Origin: an uncultured Bacteroidales bacterium
Lineage (GTDB): Bacteria; Bacteroidota; Bacteroidia; Bacteroidales; CAIXZF01
Direction of reading: 5' to 3'
NCBI GenBank assembly: GCA_903923925.1
Contig: CAIXZF010000035.1
Span: forward strand, 248,001-312,000
DNA length: 64,000 nucleotides
Below are positions 7,300-15,003 of the stretch, one piece after another. The notes under the pieces are model-generated. The model did not search any database, had not been told where the DNA came from, and was given only the letters and a program-made list of their open reading frames with translations. Both the position numbers and the translations under genes were made by a program. Positions within the stretch are counted from its first letter, which is position 1; every line of letters starts with the position of its first letter.

Positions 7300-9207
7300 A
7301 TGAATGCAAATTGTAAAATAAAACCAGTTGCTTTTGTTTCAATGATGATTTTAATATTCTCTCTAATATCAGTTACTTCAATATATGCTCAAACGGAGGA
7401 ACTCCTTATTAATACTGAAGAATTATTACTAAAAGATGAAGGTCAATCTGTTTCTGAAATTAGTGATGCTGTAGAAGATTTAACAGAAAAACTGGAATAT
7501 TTAAAGAAGAATCCTGTAGATATTAATACAAACAGTCCGGTTGATTTGCTGAATATCCCGTATCTCTCAATTGTACAAGTAAATTATCTTCATAATTATC
7601 TGTTAGAGTACGGACCTTTTATTTCCATTTATGAATTAGAGGCTGTTCCTGGATTTGATGAGGACCTTATTGAAAGAATACTGCCATTTGTCAAAATAAG
7701 CAGCTTCAGGCCTGATTTGAGACGACATCGAATAAGAAATGAGTTACTTTTTGTAGTTAAAGAGAAACCTTCTGAAAATACGATAGATTCAGTGCAAATA
7801 TCACAGTTTGACAGGAATTTGGAACTTAAGAGCCGATATTTTTTGAGTATTAACGATAAAATGTTCCTGAGAATTAATACACTTAAAAGTAACGGATCGA
7901 CTTTAATGTCGGGAAGGGAGATAAGCGGAGTTAAATGTGCTTCAATTAATGCTGAATTAAAAAATATCGGCATTCTGGAAACGCTTGTTGCAGGAGATTA
8001 TAAACTCAATTTCGGGCAGGGTTTAACAATGTCGTCGGGTTCAGGTTTTTTTAGTTCAGCCGGAGATATTCGAAAAAAAGGAGGTGCAGTGAGGCCTGTT
8101 ACTGGTTTCTCTGGGATTGGGACTATGAAAGGAGCCGCAGGAAGCATTCATTCAGGGAAATTTGATTTTACCGGATTCTTTTCGATATGCCGCAACGACA
8201 CAATTAAGGAAGACTGTACAGGAGCACATCTGATATATAAATCAGAACGTTTTAATTTAGGGTTTACCTCTTTCAAGGTGATAGATAATAATCCAGCCAG
8301 GGAACATTATGAGCCATACCAGATTTACAATAATAAAGGAAGAGAATATTCCGCTACAGGATTTGATTTTTTATTAATTAGGAATTCGATGGCAGTTTTT
8401 GGTGAATTCAGTTATCCTTCGGGTAATGATCCAGCTGGATTGTTAGGTCTTCAATTTGAACCATTGCCACTTTTAGGGATAAATATTATTGCTCGCTATT
8501 ACCCTATTGATTATTACAATCCTTACTCAGGTGCTTACTCAAAGAACACACGGAATCAGCAGGAAACGGGATTGTTGCTTGAAATGCATGTAAAACCAAA
8601 GCCACGAACGGATGTTTCTGTTTCTATGGATCTGGTGAGATTTCCGTGGTACAAGTATCAGATTGATGCACCTTCTTCCGCAGCATATTTCCGCTTATGT
8701 TTTGGCTACAATTTCACTAAACAAAGCAATTTGTCGATTGTATCAGTTTATAATCATTTGCAGAATTCAGCGACTTTGATGACCAAAATAAATAGCCTTA
8801 GTTCTTGCGAACATCAGACATTTTCTATGAGATTTTCTCAAATGCTAACGGATAATTTCAGTGTAACAACAAGAGCGAATTTTTGCACGAATCGTACTGG
8901 TAAAAGTTTAGCAAACCATGGATACCTGATGGCGCAGGATTTCAGATATAAAATTCCTGTAATTAGCGGAAGATTTATATTGAGGTATGCATTGTTTCAA
9001 ACAGACACATATAATGAACGATTGTATATTTATGAAGATAATCTTGAAGGGAGCTTTTCGATGCCATCCTATTATGGGCAGGGATCAAGGGTTTATTGTA
9101 TTTTTAGTTTTAAGTTGAGAAGGTTAGGAGAGTTAAACTTCAAATACAATCTTTCTAAATCAACTGGTGAGCAAGAATTGAACATTGCTCTTAAATTCAG
9201 CATTTAA
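7300..9207 (+). CDS. Helix-hairpin-helix protein fused to a large beta-rich (barrel-like) domain
   Basis: 635 residues. After a signal peptide (to about residue 31, 'SIYA') and a helical linker, residues 70-130 hold two ComEA-like helix-hairpin-helix motifs ('DLLNIPYLSIVQVNYL' and 'ELEAVPGFDEDLIERI'). Residues 150-635 form a beta-rich region with repeated amphipathic strands and a terminal aromatic-poor strand, resembling an outer-membrane barrel. ComEA-type motifs bind DNA without sequence specificity, and this architecture (HhH plus barrel) is widespread but uncharacterised in Bacteroidota. With its barrel neighbour 10 bases upstream it could form a surface or periplasmic DNA-handling unit; that is inference. 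Confidence 0.75.
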   Translation: MNANCKIKPVAFVSMMILIFSLISVTSIYAQTEELLINTEELLLKDEGQSVSEISDAVEDLTEKLEYLKKNPVDINTNSPVDLLNIPYLSIVQVNYLHNYLLEYGPFISIYELEAVPGFDEDLIERILPFVKISSFRPDLRRHRIRNELLFVVKEKPSENTIDSVQISQFDRNLELKSRYFLSINDKMFLRINTLKSNGSTLMSGREISGVKCASINAELKNIGILETLVAGDYKLNFGQGLTMSSGSGFFSSAGDIRKKGGAVRPVTGFSGIGTMKGAAGSIHSGKFDFTGFFSICRNDTIKEDCTGAHLIYKSERFNLGFTSFKVIDNNPAREHYEPYQIYNNKGREYSATGFDFLLIRNSMAVFGEFSYPSGNDPAGLLGLQFEPLPLLGINIIARYYPIDYYNPYSGAYSKNTRNQQETGLLLEMHVKPKPRTDVSVSMDLVRFPWYKYQIDAPSSAAYFRLCFGYNFTKQSNLSIVSVYNHLQNSATLMTKINSLSSCEHQTFSMRFSQMLTDNFSVTTRANFCTNRTGKSLANHGYLMAQDFRYKIPVISGRFILRYALFQTDTYNERLYIYEDNLEGSFSMPSYYGQGSRVYCIFSFKLRRLGELNFKYNLSKSTGEQELNIALKFSI

Positions 9208-9211
9208 ACCA

Positions 9212-9376
9212 ATGAGATTAAAGTACTGGATTATTTCCCTGAGATTATGGAATCAGGTAGTGCAACGAGCCTGCGAAGACTTATACAACATACCCAAATA
9301 CACATCAGTCCTCTTGCCTATAAAAAAATCAGTGTGGCACGTTGACGAAATAATAAAAAAACAAGTGGTTTTGTAA
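9212..9376 (+). pseudogene. Possible recombinase remnant (very weak)
   Basis: In one frame a 54-codon open stretch starts at 9212 but encodes nothing recognisable. In another frame the translation has 'MESGSATSLRRLIQHTQIH', faintly reminiscent of the C-terminal 'ESG..LR.IQ..H......IYTH' segment of tyrosine recombinases, with key residues missing and frame broken. It may be a decayed fragment of a mobile element or chance similarity. Nothing else in the 258-base gap looks coding. Confidence 0.15.
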
Positions 9377-9400
9377 AAGGGAATGTTAATGCAAAGGCAT

Positions 9401-9453
9401 AAAAAAAAGGTTGCTCTAATCCTTTTATTAAAATAAAAGGATTAGAGCAACCT
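9401..9453 (-). terminator. Intrinsic terminator with perfect 22-bp stem
   Basis: Arms 9408-9429 and 9432-9453 are perfectly complementary over 22 bases with a 2-base centre. On the minus strand the stem is followed by eight T (A-run at 9401-9408 of the + strand), so it ends transcription of the T9SS protein gene that stops 14 bases upstream. For + strand transcripts there is no T-run after the stem. Confidence 0.85.
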
Positions 9454-9466
9454 CAAAAAAATCCGC

Positions 9467-10417
9467 TTAATTCTTAAAGAACTTTTGGATAAGTTGCACA
9501 CCTGAATTACCTGAAACTGTAATTACATACATTCCATTTTTCAGATCTGATACATTGAAAGAAGCATTGTCGTTTGACAGGTTTTCATACCTGGCAACTT
9601 CCTGCCCCAGAGTGTTAGAAATTACAACAGTAGTGATTTCTTTACTTGAAATTACATTCATCATATCACTCACAGGATTAGGATAAACTTGTACATTACC
9701 AACTAAAGCGGGTTGCTGAATACCTACAACCATGTTGTTATACCAGCCATAATATGTACTTGGACCAGCAGGTACGGTATATGTACGGTTTGCGCCACCA
9801 CTTGGGAATTCGCAGGTAGCATCGTTCCAGCTTCCGTTAATACGGAATTTGAACTGTTGCACTGATCCAAAAGGAAGACTATCGTAAGTAATGCTATAGA
9901 TACTGTCATTAGTACTTGATAAATGAAGACTACCTGACCAACCATTCATGGTACCGGCAACATCAACAAAATCAGTTAAAGGATTAAAAGTACCTATTAG
10001 GGCATAATACCACATATTTACTTCAAAAGTAACAGGTGATGTTGAATCATTGTTATACCATGCATTGTAAACATTTGCACCAGCAAGCATAGTGTAAGAG
10101 CGGTTTGGGCCACCACTTGGAAATTCACAGGTAGCATCAAGCCAGCTTCCGTTAATACGGAATTTGAAATCATAGGAAGTGCCGGCTTGTAAAGTATCAA
10201 ATGTAAAAGTATAAATAATATTGTCAATAGTGGTAAGGTGACAGTTTGCTCCATTCCAACCATTAAAACTACCTGCAACATCAACAAAATCAGTCGTTGG
10301 ATTGAAAACTCCTGTTGCAGTCCAGTACGACATATTTACATTCAAAGTAAGACTATCGGCTTTAGAAATTCCAAATCCGGCAATAACAATCATTAAAATT
10401 AGTAGCGTTCTTTTCAT
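9467..10417 (-). CDS. Secreted protein with two CBM48/AMPK-glycogen-binding-like repeats and T9SS type A tail
   Basis: 316 residues: signal peptide (1-20, 'ISKA'), two copies of a beta-sandwich module of about 100 residues (roughly 23-122 and 128-227), and a C-terminal sorting domain (240-316) that begins 'VYPNPVSDMMNV' and ends 'LIQKFFKN'. Each module contains 'FVDVAGSFNGW' or 'FVDVAGTMNGW' and then 'FKFRINGSW', the signature arrangement of early-set glycogen/starch-binding folds. The tail predicts export across the outer membrane by T9SS. It carries no catalytic domain. Carbohydrate binding is a fold-based inference; binding-site residues cannot be confirmed. It has its own promoter and terminator. 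Confidence 0.82.
   Translation of the reverse strand: MKRTLLILMIVIAGFGISKADSLTLNVNMSYWTATGVFNPTTDFVDVAGSFNGWNGANCHLTTIDNIIYTFTFDTLQAGTSYDFKFRINGSWLDATCEFPSGGPNRSYTMLAGANVYNAWYNNDSTSPVTFEVNMWYYALIGTFNPLTDFVDVAGTMNGWSGSLHLSSTNDSIYSITYDSLPFGSVQQFKFRINGSWNDATCEFPSGGANRTYTVPAGPSTYYGWYNNMVVGIQQPALVGNVQVYPNPVSDMMNVISSKEITTVVISNTLGQEVARYENLSNDNASFNVSDLKNGMYVITVSGNSGVQLIQKFFKN
9720..10340 (-). repeat. Internal tandem duplication, period 315 bp
   Basis: Two consecutive units of about 300 bases within the T9SS protein gene. The best-conserved block, 9794-9853, lines up with 10109-10168 at an offset of 315 with only a few mismatches, while the rest has diverged more. This indicates a domain duplication, with purifying selection or more recent homogenisation of the core 'FRINGSW..ATCEFPSGG' block. 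Confidence 0.85.
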
Positions 10418-10453
10418 AATTTAAGGGTTTAAGTGAAAATATTAAAAGTTAAA

Positions 10454-10485
10454 CAAATATAAAGAAAAATGAATTATATTCCAAG
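10454..10485 (-). promoter_or_regulatory. Promoter of the duplicated-module T9SS protein gene
   Basis: On the minus strand TTGG (10481-10484) and TATATTTG (10454-10461) are separated by 19 bases, a good match to the Bacteroidota -33/-7 arrangement. Predicted transcription start is about 30 bases before the ATG. Confidence 0.6.
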
Positions 10486-10761
10486 ACTTAGTTTTATATA
10501 TTCAATATGATTTTCGAGTTATTTATAACCAATCCACCCCAATAACTCCATAATTTTTATCCTTAGTATTAGTTGAATTTTAATGGATATACTCAAAGGT
10601 AAACAAATAAAATCGTAATTGGTTGCGTTCAATACAAAAAAAAATAAAATACGAACAGTTTATTCATTTTCAACGGATATTTTCGTTCTTGGCTGCTTTT
10701 CCTTTATCAAAAAAAGTCTTAGGTTTGTGAAAAATATTAGTTTCACTAAAAAATCCGGACT
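10486..10761. other. Intergenic region between divergent genes (10418-10761)
   Basis: The 344-base gap between the T9SS protein gene and the peptide transporter is AT-rich. Besides the promoter at 10454-10485 it has a second minus-strand -7-like box TACCTTTG at 10594-10601 and a plus-strand TAGGTTTG at 10720-10727. No small gene or RNA was recognised. Confidence 0.5.
10720..10727 (+). promoter_or_regulatory. Promoter -7 box for the peptide transporter
   Basis: TAGGTTTG matches TAnnTTTG and lies 34 bases before the ATG at 10762. No clear -33 box at normal spacing. Confidence 0.4.
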
Positions 10762-12420
10762 ATGTTTAAAGGACACCCCAAAGGATTGTTTGTACTGTTC
10801 TTCTCCAATATGGGAGAACGGTTTGGTTACTACACCATGCTCGCCATTTTTACACTGTTTTTACAGGATCACTTCGGATGGGACGAGACCCAGGCTTCTG
10901 GCCTTTATGGATTATTTCTGGGAGCAATTTACATTTTCCCTCTTCTTGGAGGTATAATTGCTGACGCCTGGCTTGGTTATGGTAAAACTGTAACTATAGG
11001 TATTGTAATAATGGGGTTGGGCTATGCTCTTTTGTCCCTGACAGGAGCGAATCCTACAAGTATGTACGTTGCTTTAGGGATTATTGCCCTCGGGGTCGGC
11101 TTATTTAAAGGTAATCTCGTGGTAATTGTTGGTAATTTATACGAAAACTCAAGTGTAAGTCATCTGCGTGATGCTGCATTCAATATTTTCTATATGGGTA
11201 TAAATGTTGGAGCTATGTTTGCACCACATGTTGCCCGTTATTTGAAAAATTTAATGATGACACGTTCAGGGTTTACTTATGATTCAGCAATACCAAAAAT
11301 TGCAAATGACCTGATTGCCGGTAATACAATCACTCCGGAACATATGGGAAAACTTCAGCAAATGGCTGGTACTACAGATCCTGCGGGCTTAACCCAATTT
11401 GCTGGTAATTACCTGAATGCACTTTCGCATGGTTACAATTGGGGATTTGCAGCTGCTGGCGTTTCAATGTTGGTGAGTATCATTATCTTCCTTGCTTTCA
11501 GAAAGCATTATAAGGAGGCAGACTATATGCATAAAGATAAAATTAAAACTGGCAGTGCAGTTGAATTAACACCTAAGCAGGTGAGAGACAGAATTATAGC
11601 TTTGTTATTGGTGTTTGTAATCGTAATTTTCTTCTGGATGGCATTCCATCAAAACGGTTCAACTTTTACTTTCTTTGCAAAAAATTACACTAACCTCACT
11701 GCCGGAAAGTACACATTCCTGATTTTCTCAATTCCAAACTTGCTGGCTATATTCTCCATTATTATTGGTTTTGTTGCAATTTTAAATAAAGAAACCAAGA
11801 AAAACTACAAGTTCCTTGGCGCCGCCTTTGCATTGGCGGGTGCAGCAGTTCTTTATTATAATCTACAGCGTCTTGGTAATACTAATAAAATTGATCCTGA
11901 ATTGTTTCAGTCATTTAATCCAATGTTTGTGGTGTTTATGACTCCAGTAATTGTTGGCTTTTTTGCATGGTTGCACAGTAAAAATACTGAGCCTTCTGCA
12001 CCTTCAAAAATAGGAATAGGGATGACAATTACAGCTATTGGTTACTGTATTATGCTTTATGCTTCAGTTGGATTACCAAGCGTTGGTGTTCTGAGTGGAA
12101 ATGCGATTGATCCTTCAATTGCAGTGAGTCCTTATTGGTTGATTTCGACTTATTTTACACTTACAATTGCCGAGTTGTTCCTAAGCCCGATGGGGCTTTC
12201 ATTTGTTTCAAAAGTTGCACCACCGAAGTTAAGAGGGACAATGCAGGCTGGTTGGTTAGGTGCAACAGCTATAGGAAATATTCTTGCAGGGTATATTGGC
12301 CGTTTTTACAAAAACTGGGAATTATGGCAGTTCTTCCTTTTTGTAGTTATTATTGCGCTTTTATCTGCTGTAATCATGTTCTCAATCATGCACATTATTA
12401 AACGGGCTTCCGTTTCGTAA
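10762..12420 (+). CDS. POT/PTR-family proton-dependent peptide transporter
   Basis: 552 residues with 12 or more membrane helices; belongs to the proton-coupled oligopeptide transporter family of the major facilitator superfamily and should import di/tripeptides. The first helix carries 'NMGERFGYYTM' (16-26), the family's ExxERFxYY motif but with Asn16 in place of the first Glu, a variant I recall in many Bacteroidota members. 'GIIADAWLGYGKTV' follows as the conserved loop 2-3. Two long hydrophilic insertions, near 170-215 and 250-275, sit between helices. It is a single-gene unit with promoter box upstream and a terminator at 12441-12475. Confidence 0.93.
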   Translation: MFKGHPKGLFVLFFSNMGERFGYYTMLAIFTLFLQDHFGWDETQASGLYGLFLGAIYIFPLLGGIIADAWLGYGKTVTIGIVIMGLGYALLSLTGANPTSMYVALGIIALGVGLFKGNLVVIVGNLYENSSVSHLRDAAFNIFYMGINVGAMFAPHVARYLKNLMMTRSGFTYDSAIPKIANDLIAGNTITPEHMGKLQQMAGTTDPAGLTQFAGNYLNALSHGYNWGFAAAGVSMLVSIIIFLAFRKHYKEADYMHKDKIKTGSAVELTPKQVRDRIIALLLVFVIVIFFWMAFHQNGSTFTFFAKNYTNLTAGKYTFLIFSIPNLLAIFSIIIGFVAILNKETKKNYKFLGAAFALAGAAVLYYNLQRLGNTNKIDPELFQSFNPMFVVFMTPVIVGFFAWLHSKNTEPSAPSKIGIGMTITAIGYCIMLYASVGLPSVGVLSGNAIDPSIAVSPYWLISTYFTLTIAELFLSPMGLSFVSKVAPPKLRGTMQAGWLGATAIGNILAGYIGRFYKNWELWQFFLFVVIIALLSAVIMFSIMHIIKRASVS

Positions 12421-12438
12421 CTATTGAATGCATTAATT

Positions 12439-12822
12439 CTAAAAAGGCAGTTGAGAATTCTCAGCTGCCTTTTTTAGTGTCTTTTTGTCTGCAAAGTGGG
12501 AAATTATAAACATCGTTCCAACAATAAAAAGGGGTAAAGAAATAAATCCGAAAACCATTAAACCCTGTTGCCATGTTTTGAAATAGATTGTAAAGATCAA
12601 TCCTGCAACCAGATATAGCATTCCTGCTATTAATGTCCTTTTCCATGTCAGAATTATAATAAGTATGAGAGCAACAGTGGGTAAGTTGTGGATGAGGAAT
12701 CCCAGAATCTTCAACATCAGGCTGGAATCGCCACTAAAAGCATCAAAGGAAAACAGCATCAGGAATAATGCATATACAATGGTAAGAATTCTTGGAATCC
12801 AGATCAGTTTATTTTTTAACAT
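12439..12822 (-). CDS. Small four-helix membrane protein (DUF7670-like)
   Basis: 127 residues with four predicted membrane helices (about 10-27, 36-58, 64-82, 89-110) and a charged C-terminus. 'IPRILTIVYALFLMLFSFDAF' at the start and 'GFLIHNLPTVALILIIIL' are typical of a small uncharacterised family I know as DUF7670. The last codons lie inside the bidirectional terminator: the C-terminal 'ENSQLPF' is encoded by the stem. Function unknown. It converges with the peptide transporter gene and is divergent from the radical SAM gene, 34 bases apart. Confidence 0.75.
   Translation of the reverse strand: MLKNKLIWIPRILTIVYALFLMLFSFDAFSGDSSLMLKILGFLIHNLPTVALILIIILTWKRTLIAGMLYLVAGLIFTIYFKTWQQGLMVFGFISLPLFIVGTMFIISHFADKKTLKKAAENSQLPF
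12441..12475. terminator. Bidirectional terminator overlapping the 3' end of the small membrane-protein gene
   Basis: Stem 12441-12456 / 12459-12474, with A-run on the left and T-run on the right, so it can work on both strands. It serves the transporter gene on the + strand. On the minus strand it also contains the end of the coding sequence, so the stop codon (12439-12441) sits at the T-run. Confidence 0.8.
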
Positions 12823-12856
12823 AACTTTGAATTTTTAAAAGGTAAATATAGAAATT

Positions 12857-13798
12857 TTGGACTTTCCTTGGAATCATCACAGACGCTTTAATTCATACGC
12901 TGAATATTTTCAGCGGGAATTTGGAGCCAGGGTACAAAAATTAACACTGGATGCCGGCTTTTCCTGTCCGAACAGGGATGCTGATACTCGAGAGGGAGGA
13001 TGTACATATTGCAACAATGATGCATTTAATCCTTCATACTGTTCTCCAACAAAAAGTATAACTCAGCAGTTACAGGAAGGAGTGGCATTTCATCGTAAGC
13101 GGTACAGACGTGCTAAGATGTATCTGGCTTATTTTCAGGCCTATAGCAATACTTTTGCCGGAATTGATAAATTAAAAACACTTTATGAGGAGGCACTGTC
13201 ATTCCCAGGCGTAACAGGCCTGGTAATAGGCACCAGACCTGATTGCATCAACGATGAAATCCTGGATTACCTTGCTGCACTAAAGGAACGGTATTATATT
13301 ATTATTGAATACGGTGTGGAATCGCATAAGGAAGATACTTTGCTGAAAATAAATCGTGGTCACACTTTTAAACAATCAGAAGAGGCAATTAAACGGACTG
13401 CAAATAAAGGAATTAATACAGGTGCCCACATGATTCTGGGTTTACCAGGCGAGAATAGAGACGATATGTTAGAAGGCTCAAAACGTGTGAGTAAGTTACC
13501 TATTTCTACCATTAAAATGCATCAGCTTCAGATTGTAAGTGGAACTAAAATGGCAGAAGAGTTCAAGTTATCACCTGAACTCTTCCGGTTTTTTTCTCTT
13601 ACTGAATATATTGATCTTGTAATCGACTACATGGAGCTGCTAAATCCATTTATAGTTGTGGAGAGATTTGCCGGTGAAGTTCCTCCTCGTTTTCTTGTCG
13701 GACCAGGTTTTGGACTCATTAGGAATGATCAGATTCTGATTCAGACTGAAAAACGGATGGAGGAAAGAAATACATATCAGGGCAGGCTTTTCGTGTAA
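12857..13798 (+). CDS. TIGR01212-type radical SAM protein (YhcC-like)
   Basis: 313 residues. The cluster cysteines C37, C49 and C52 have the C-x11-C-x2-C spacing of the YhcC/TIGR01212 family, not the classic CxxxCxxC, in 'FSCPNRDADTREGGCTYC'. 'HHRRFNSYAEYF' before it is diagnostic, as are 'GTRPDCINDEILD' and 'GAHMILGLPGE' further on. It should bind a 4Fe-4S cluster and SAM; the substrate is unknown, although links to tRNA or respiratory metabolism have been proposed. No ATG precedes the conserved N-terminus: the best start is TTG at 12857, since a stop lies in frame at 12836. Confidence 0.88.
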   Translation: MDFPWNHHRRFNSYAEYFQREFGARVQKLTLDAGFSCPNRDADTREGGCTYCNNDAFNPSYCSPTKSITQQLQEGVAFHRKRYRRAKMYLAYFQAYSNTFAGIDKLKTLYEEALSFPGVTGLVIGTRPDCINDEILDYLAALKERYYIIIEYGVESHKEDTLLKINRGHTFKQSEEAIKRTANKGINTGAHMILGLPGENRDDMLEGSKRVSKLPISTIKMHQLQIVSGTKMAEEFKLSPELFRFFSLTEYIDLVIDYMELLNPFIVVERFAGEVPPRFLVGPGFGLIRNDQILIQTEKRMEERNTYQGRLFV

Positions 13799-13859
13799 GA
13801 ATTTATTTTATAATAACCTGCTACCATTCTAACAACATATAAACGTAGCAACTATAGAA

Positions 13860-14027
13860 TTAGCCAGGTGAATCTTTGTCCTTATACCTGCCGGCCTTTT
13901 TTAGAGCTTCCGTTATAATCCATTCTAATTGACCATTCGTGCTCCGAAATTCATCGGAGGCCCATTTCTCCACTTTTTTAAGCAGTTCTGTATCAAGCCG
14001 GAGAACAAAAGGCTTTTTTTCAGCCAT
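13860..14027 (-). CDS. Small ribbon-helix-helix (Arc-like) DNA-binding protein
   Basis: A 55-residue gene missed by length filters. It begins 'MAEKKPFVLRLDTELL', the N-terminal beta strand of an Arc/MetJ fold with alternating residues, then two helices ('KKVEKWASDEF' and 'NGQLEWIITEALKKAGR'). The 'S.NGQ.EWII..AL' pattern is a known Arc-family variant. It starts 3 bases after the stop of the SPFH gene and so is co-transcribed with it. No toxin-like partner is present apart from the SPFH protein. It could autoregulate the pair. Fold assignment is fairly sure; target unknown. Confidence 0.8.
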   Translation of the reverse strand: MAEKKPFVLRLDTELLKKVEKWASDEFRSTNGQLEWIITEALKKAGRYKDKDSPG

Positions 14028-14030
14028 ATT

Positions 14031-14885
14031 CTATTGGTGCAAGGTACCTGTGTTAATAACCGGGTTCGCTGATTTGTCACCGCAAAGCACCACCATAAGG
14101 TTGCTAACCATCGCTGCTTTGTGCTCCTCATCAAGAGCAATGATGTTCTTCTTGGAGAGGTGATCAAGTGCCATTTCTACCATTGAAACAGCGCCTTCAA
14201 CAATTTTAAACCTTGCAGCAACAACCGCAGTAGCCTGCTGACGCTGAAGCATGGCATGAGCGATTTCCTGAGCATATGCCAAATATGCAATGCGAGCCTC
14301 AATAACTTTAATACCTGCCATACTCAAGCGTTCCAGAAGTTCTTTTTCCAATTTATGGTTAACTTCTTCGCCACCACCACGTAAGGTAATCTCAGCTTGC
14401 TCATCATCGAAATTGTCGTAGGAATAATGCCCGGCAAGTTTACGAACCGCAGTTTCACTCTGTATCTGAACGAACTTTGCATAATCATCGACTTCGAATG
14501 CCGCTTTAAATGTATCTTCAACTTTCCAAACCAAAACAACACCAATCATTATTGGATTGCCGAGTTTATCGTTCACTTTAAGCAATTCGCTGTTAAGGTT
14601 TCGTGCGCGAAGGGAAACTTTCTTTTTCAGAAAGAAAGGATTTGTCCAGAAGAAACCGTTTTGTTTTACAGTTCCCTTGTAAGCACCAAAAAGGGTTAAA
14701 ACGCTTGATTCGTTGGGGTTTACAATCATAAATCCACCAAGGCATGCGAATCCGATTATTGTGAAAGCAATAGCCCAAATCTGCTGAAGCAGAATAACGG
14801 CTGATAAGGAAGGACCAATCAGGATTAGTACAAATAATAATCCCTGGTAACCAGATACTGGGGTATAAATTTTTTCGTCTTTCAT
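14031..14885 (-). CDS. SPFH/band 7-domain membrane protein
   Basis: 284 residues. Two N-terminal hydrophobic helices (about 14-36 and 38-53) anchor it; then comes the SPFH domain ('VNPNESSVLTLFGAYKG' through about 205) and a helical C-terminal part with 'YAQEIAHAMLQRQQA', typical of the stomatin/prohibitin fold that forms ring oligomers in membrane microdomains. A longer frame begins at 14915, but its ATG lies inside the promoter box 14913-14920, so the ATG at 14885 ('MKDEKIYTP') is used. It is followed 3 bases later by the ribbon-helix-helix gene. Exact role unknown. Confidence 0.87.
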   Translation of the reverse strand: MKDEKIYTPVSGYQGLLFVLILIGPSLSAVILLQQIWAIAFTIIGFACLGGFMIVNPNESSVLTLFGAYKGTVKQNGFFWTNPFFLKKKVSLRARNLNSELLKVNDKLGNPIMIGVVLVWKVEDTFKAAFEVDDYAKFVQIQSETAVRKLAGHYSYDNFDDEQAEITLRGGGEEVNHKLEKELLERLSMAGIKVIEARIAYLAYAQEIAHAMLQRQQATAVVAARFKIVEGAVSMVEMALDHLSKKNIIALDEEHKAAMVSNLMVVLCGDKSANPVINTGTLHQ

Positions 14886-14912
14886 AATGTATATGATATT
14901 AAAATGATATTG

Positions 14913-14920
14913 CAAAGATA
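14913..14920 (-). promoter_or_regulatory. Promoter -7 box for the SPFH-RHH pair
   Basis: TATCTTTG (minus strand) matches TAnnTTTG and lies 28 bases before the chosen ATG; it overlaps the longer in-frame ATG, which argues against that start. Confidence 0.6.
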
Positions 14921-14954
14921 CTATTATAAATATGCCTTTGTCAAGTAAATTTTA

Positions 14955-14962
14955 TACATTTG
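14955..14962 (+). promoter_or_regulatory. Promoter -7 box for the AlkD-like gene
   Basis: TACATTTG fits TAnnTTTG and ends 41 bases before the ATG at 15004. Confidence 0.45.
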
Positions 14963-15003
14963 ATTACTTGGTTCATAAAATTTAGCTTTAAAAAATTATT
15001 ACG

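Noticed and set aside
10619-10957. 112-codon frame before and inside the peptide transporter gene
   Set aside because: It overlaps the transporter in another frame, and the shared part follows the codon pattern of the transporter.
14886-14915. Longer start for the SPFH gene (ATG at 14915)
   Set aside because: It overlaps the -7 box TATCTTTG and adds ten residues not typical of the family; the ATG at 14885 was used.
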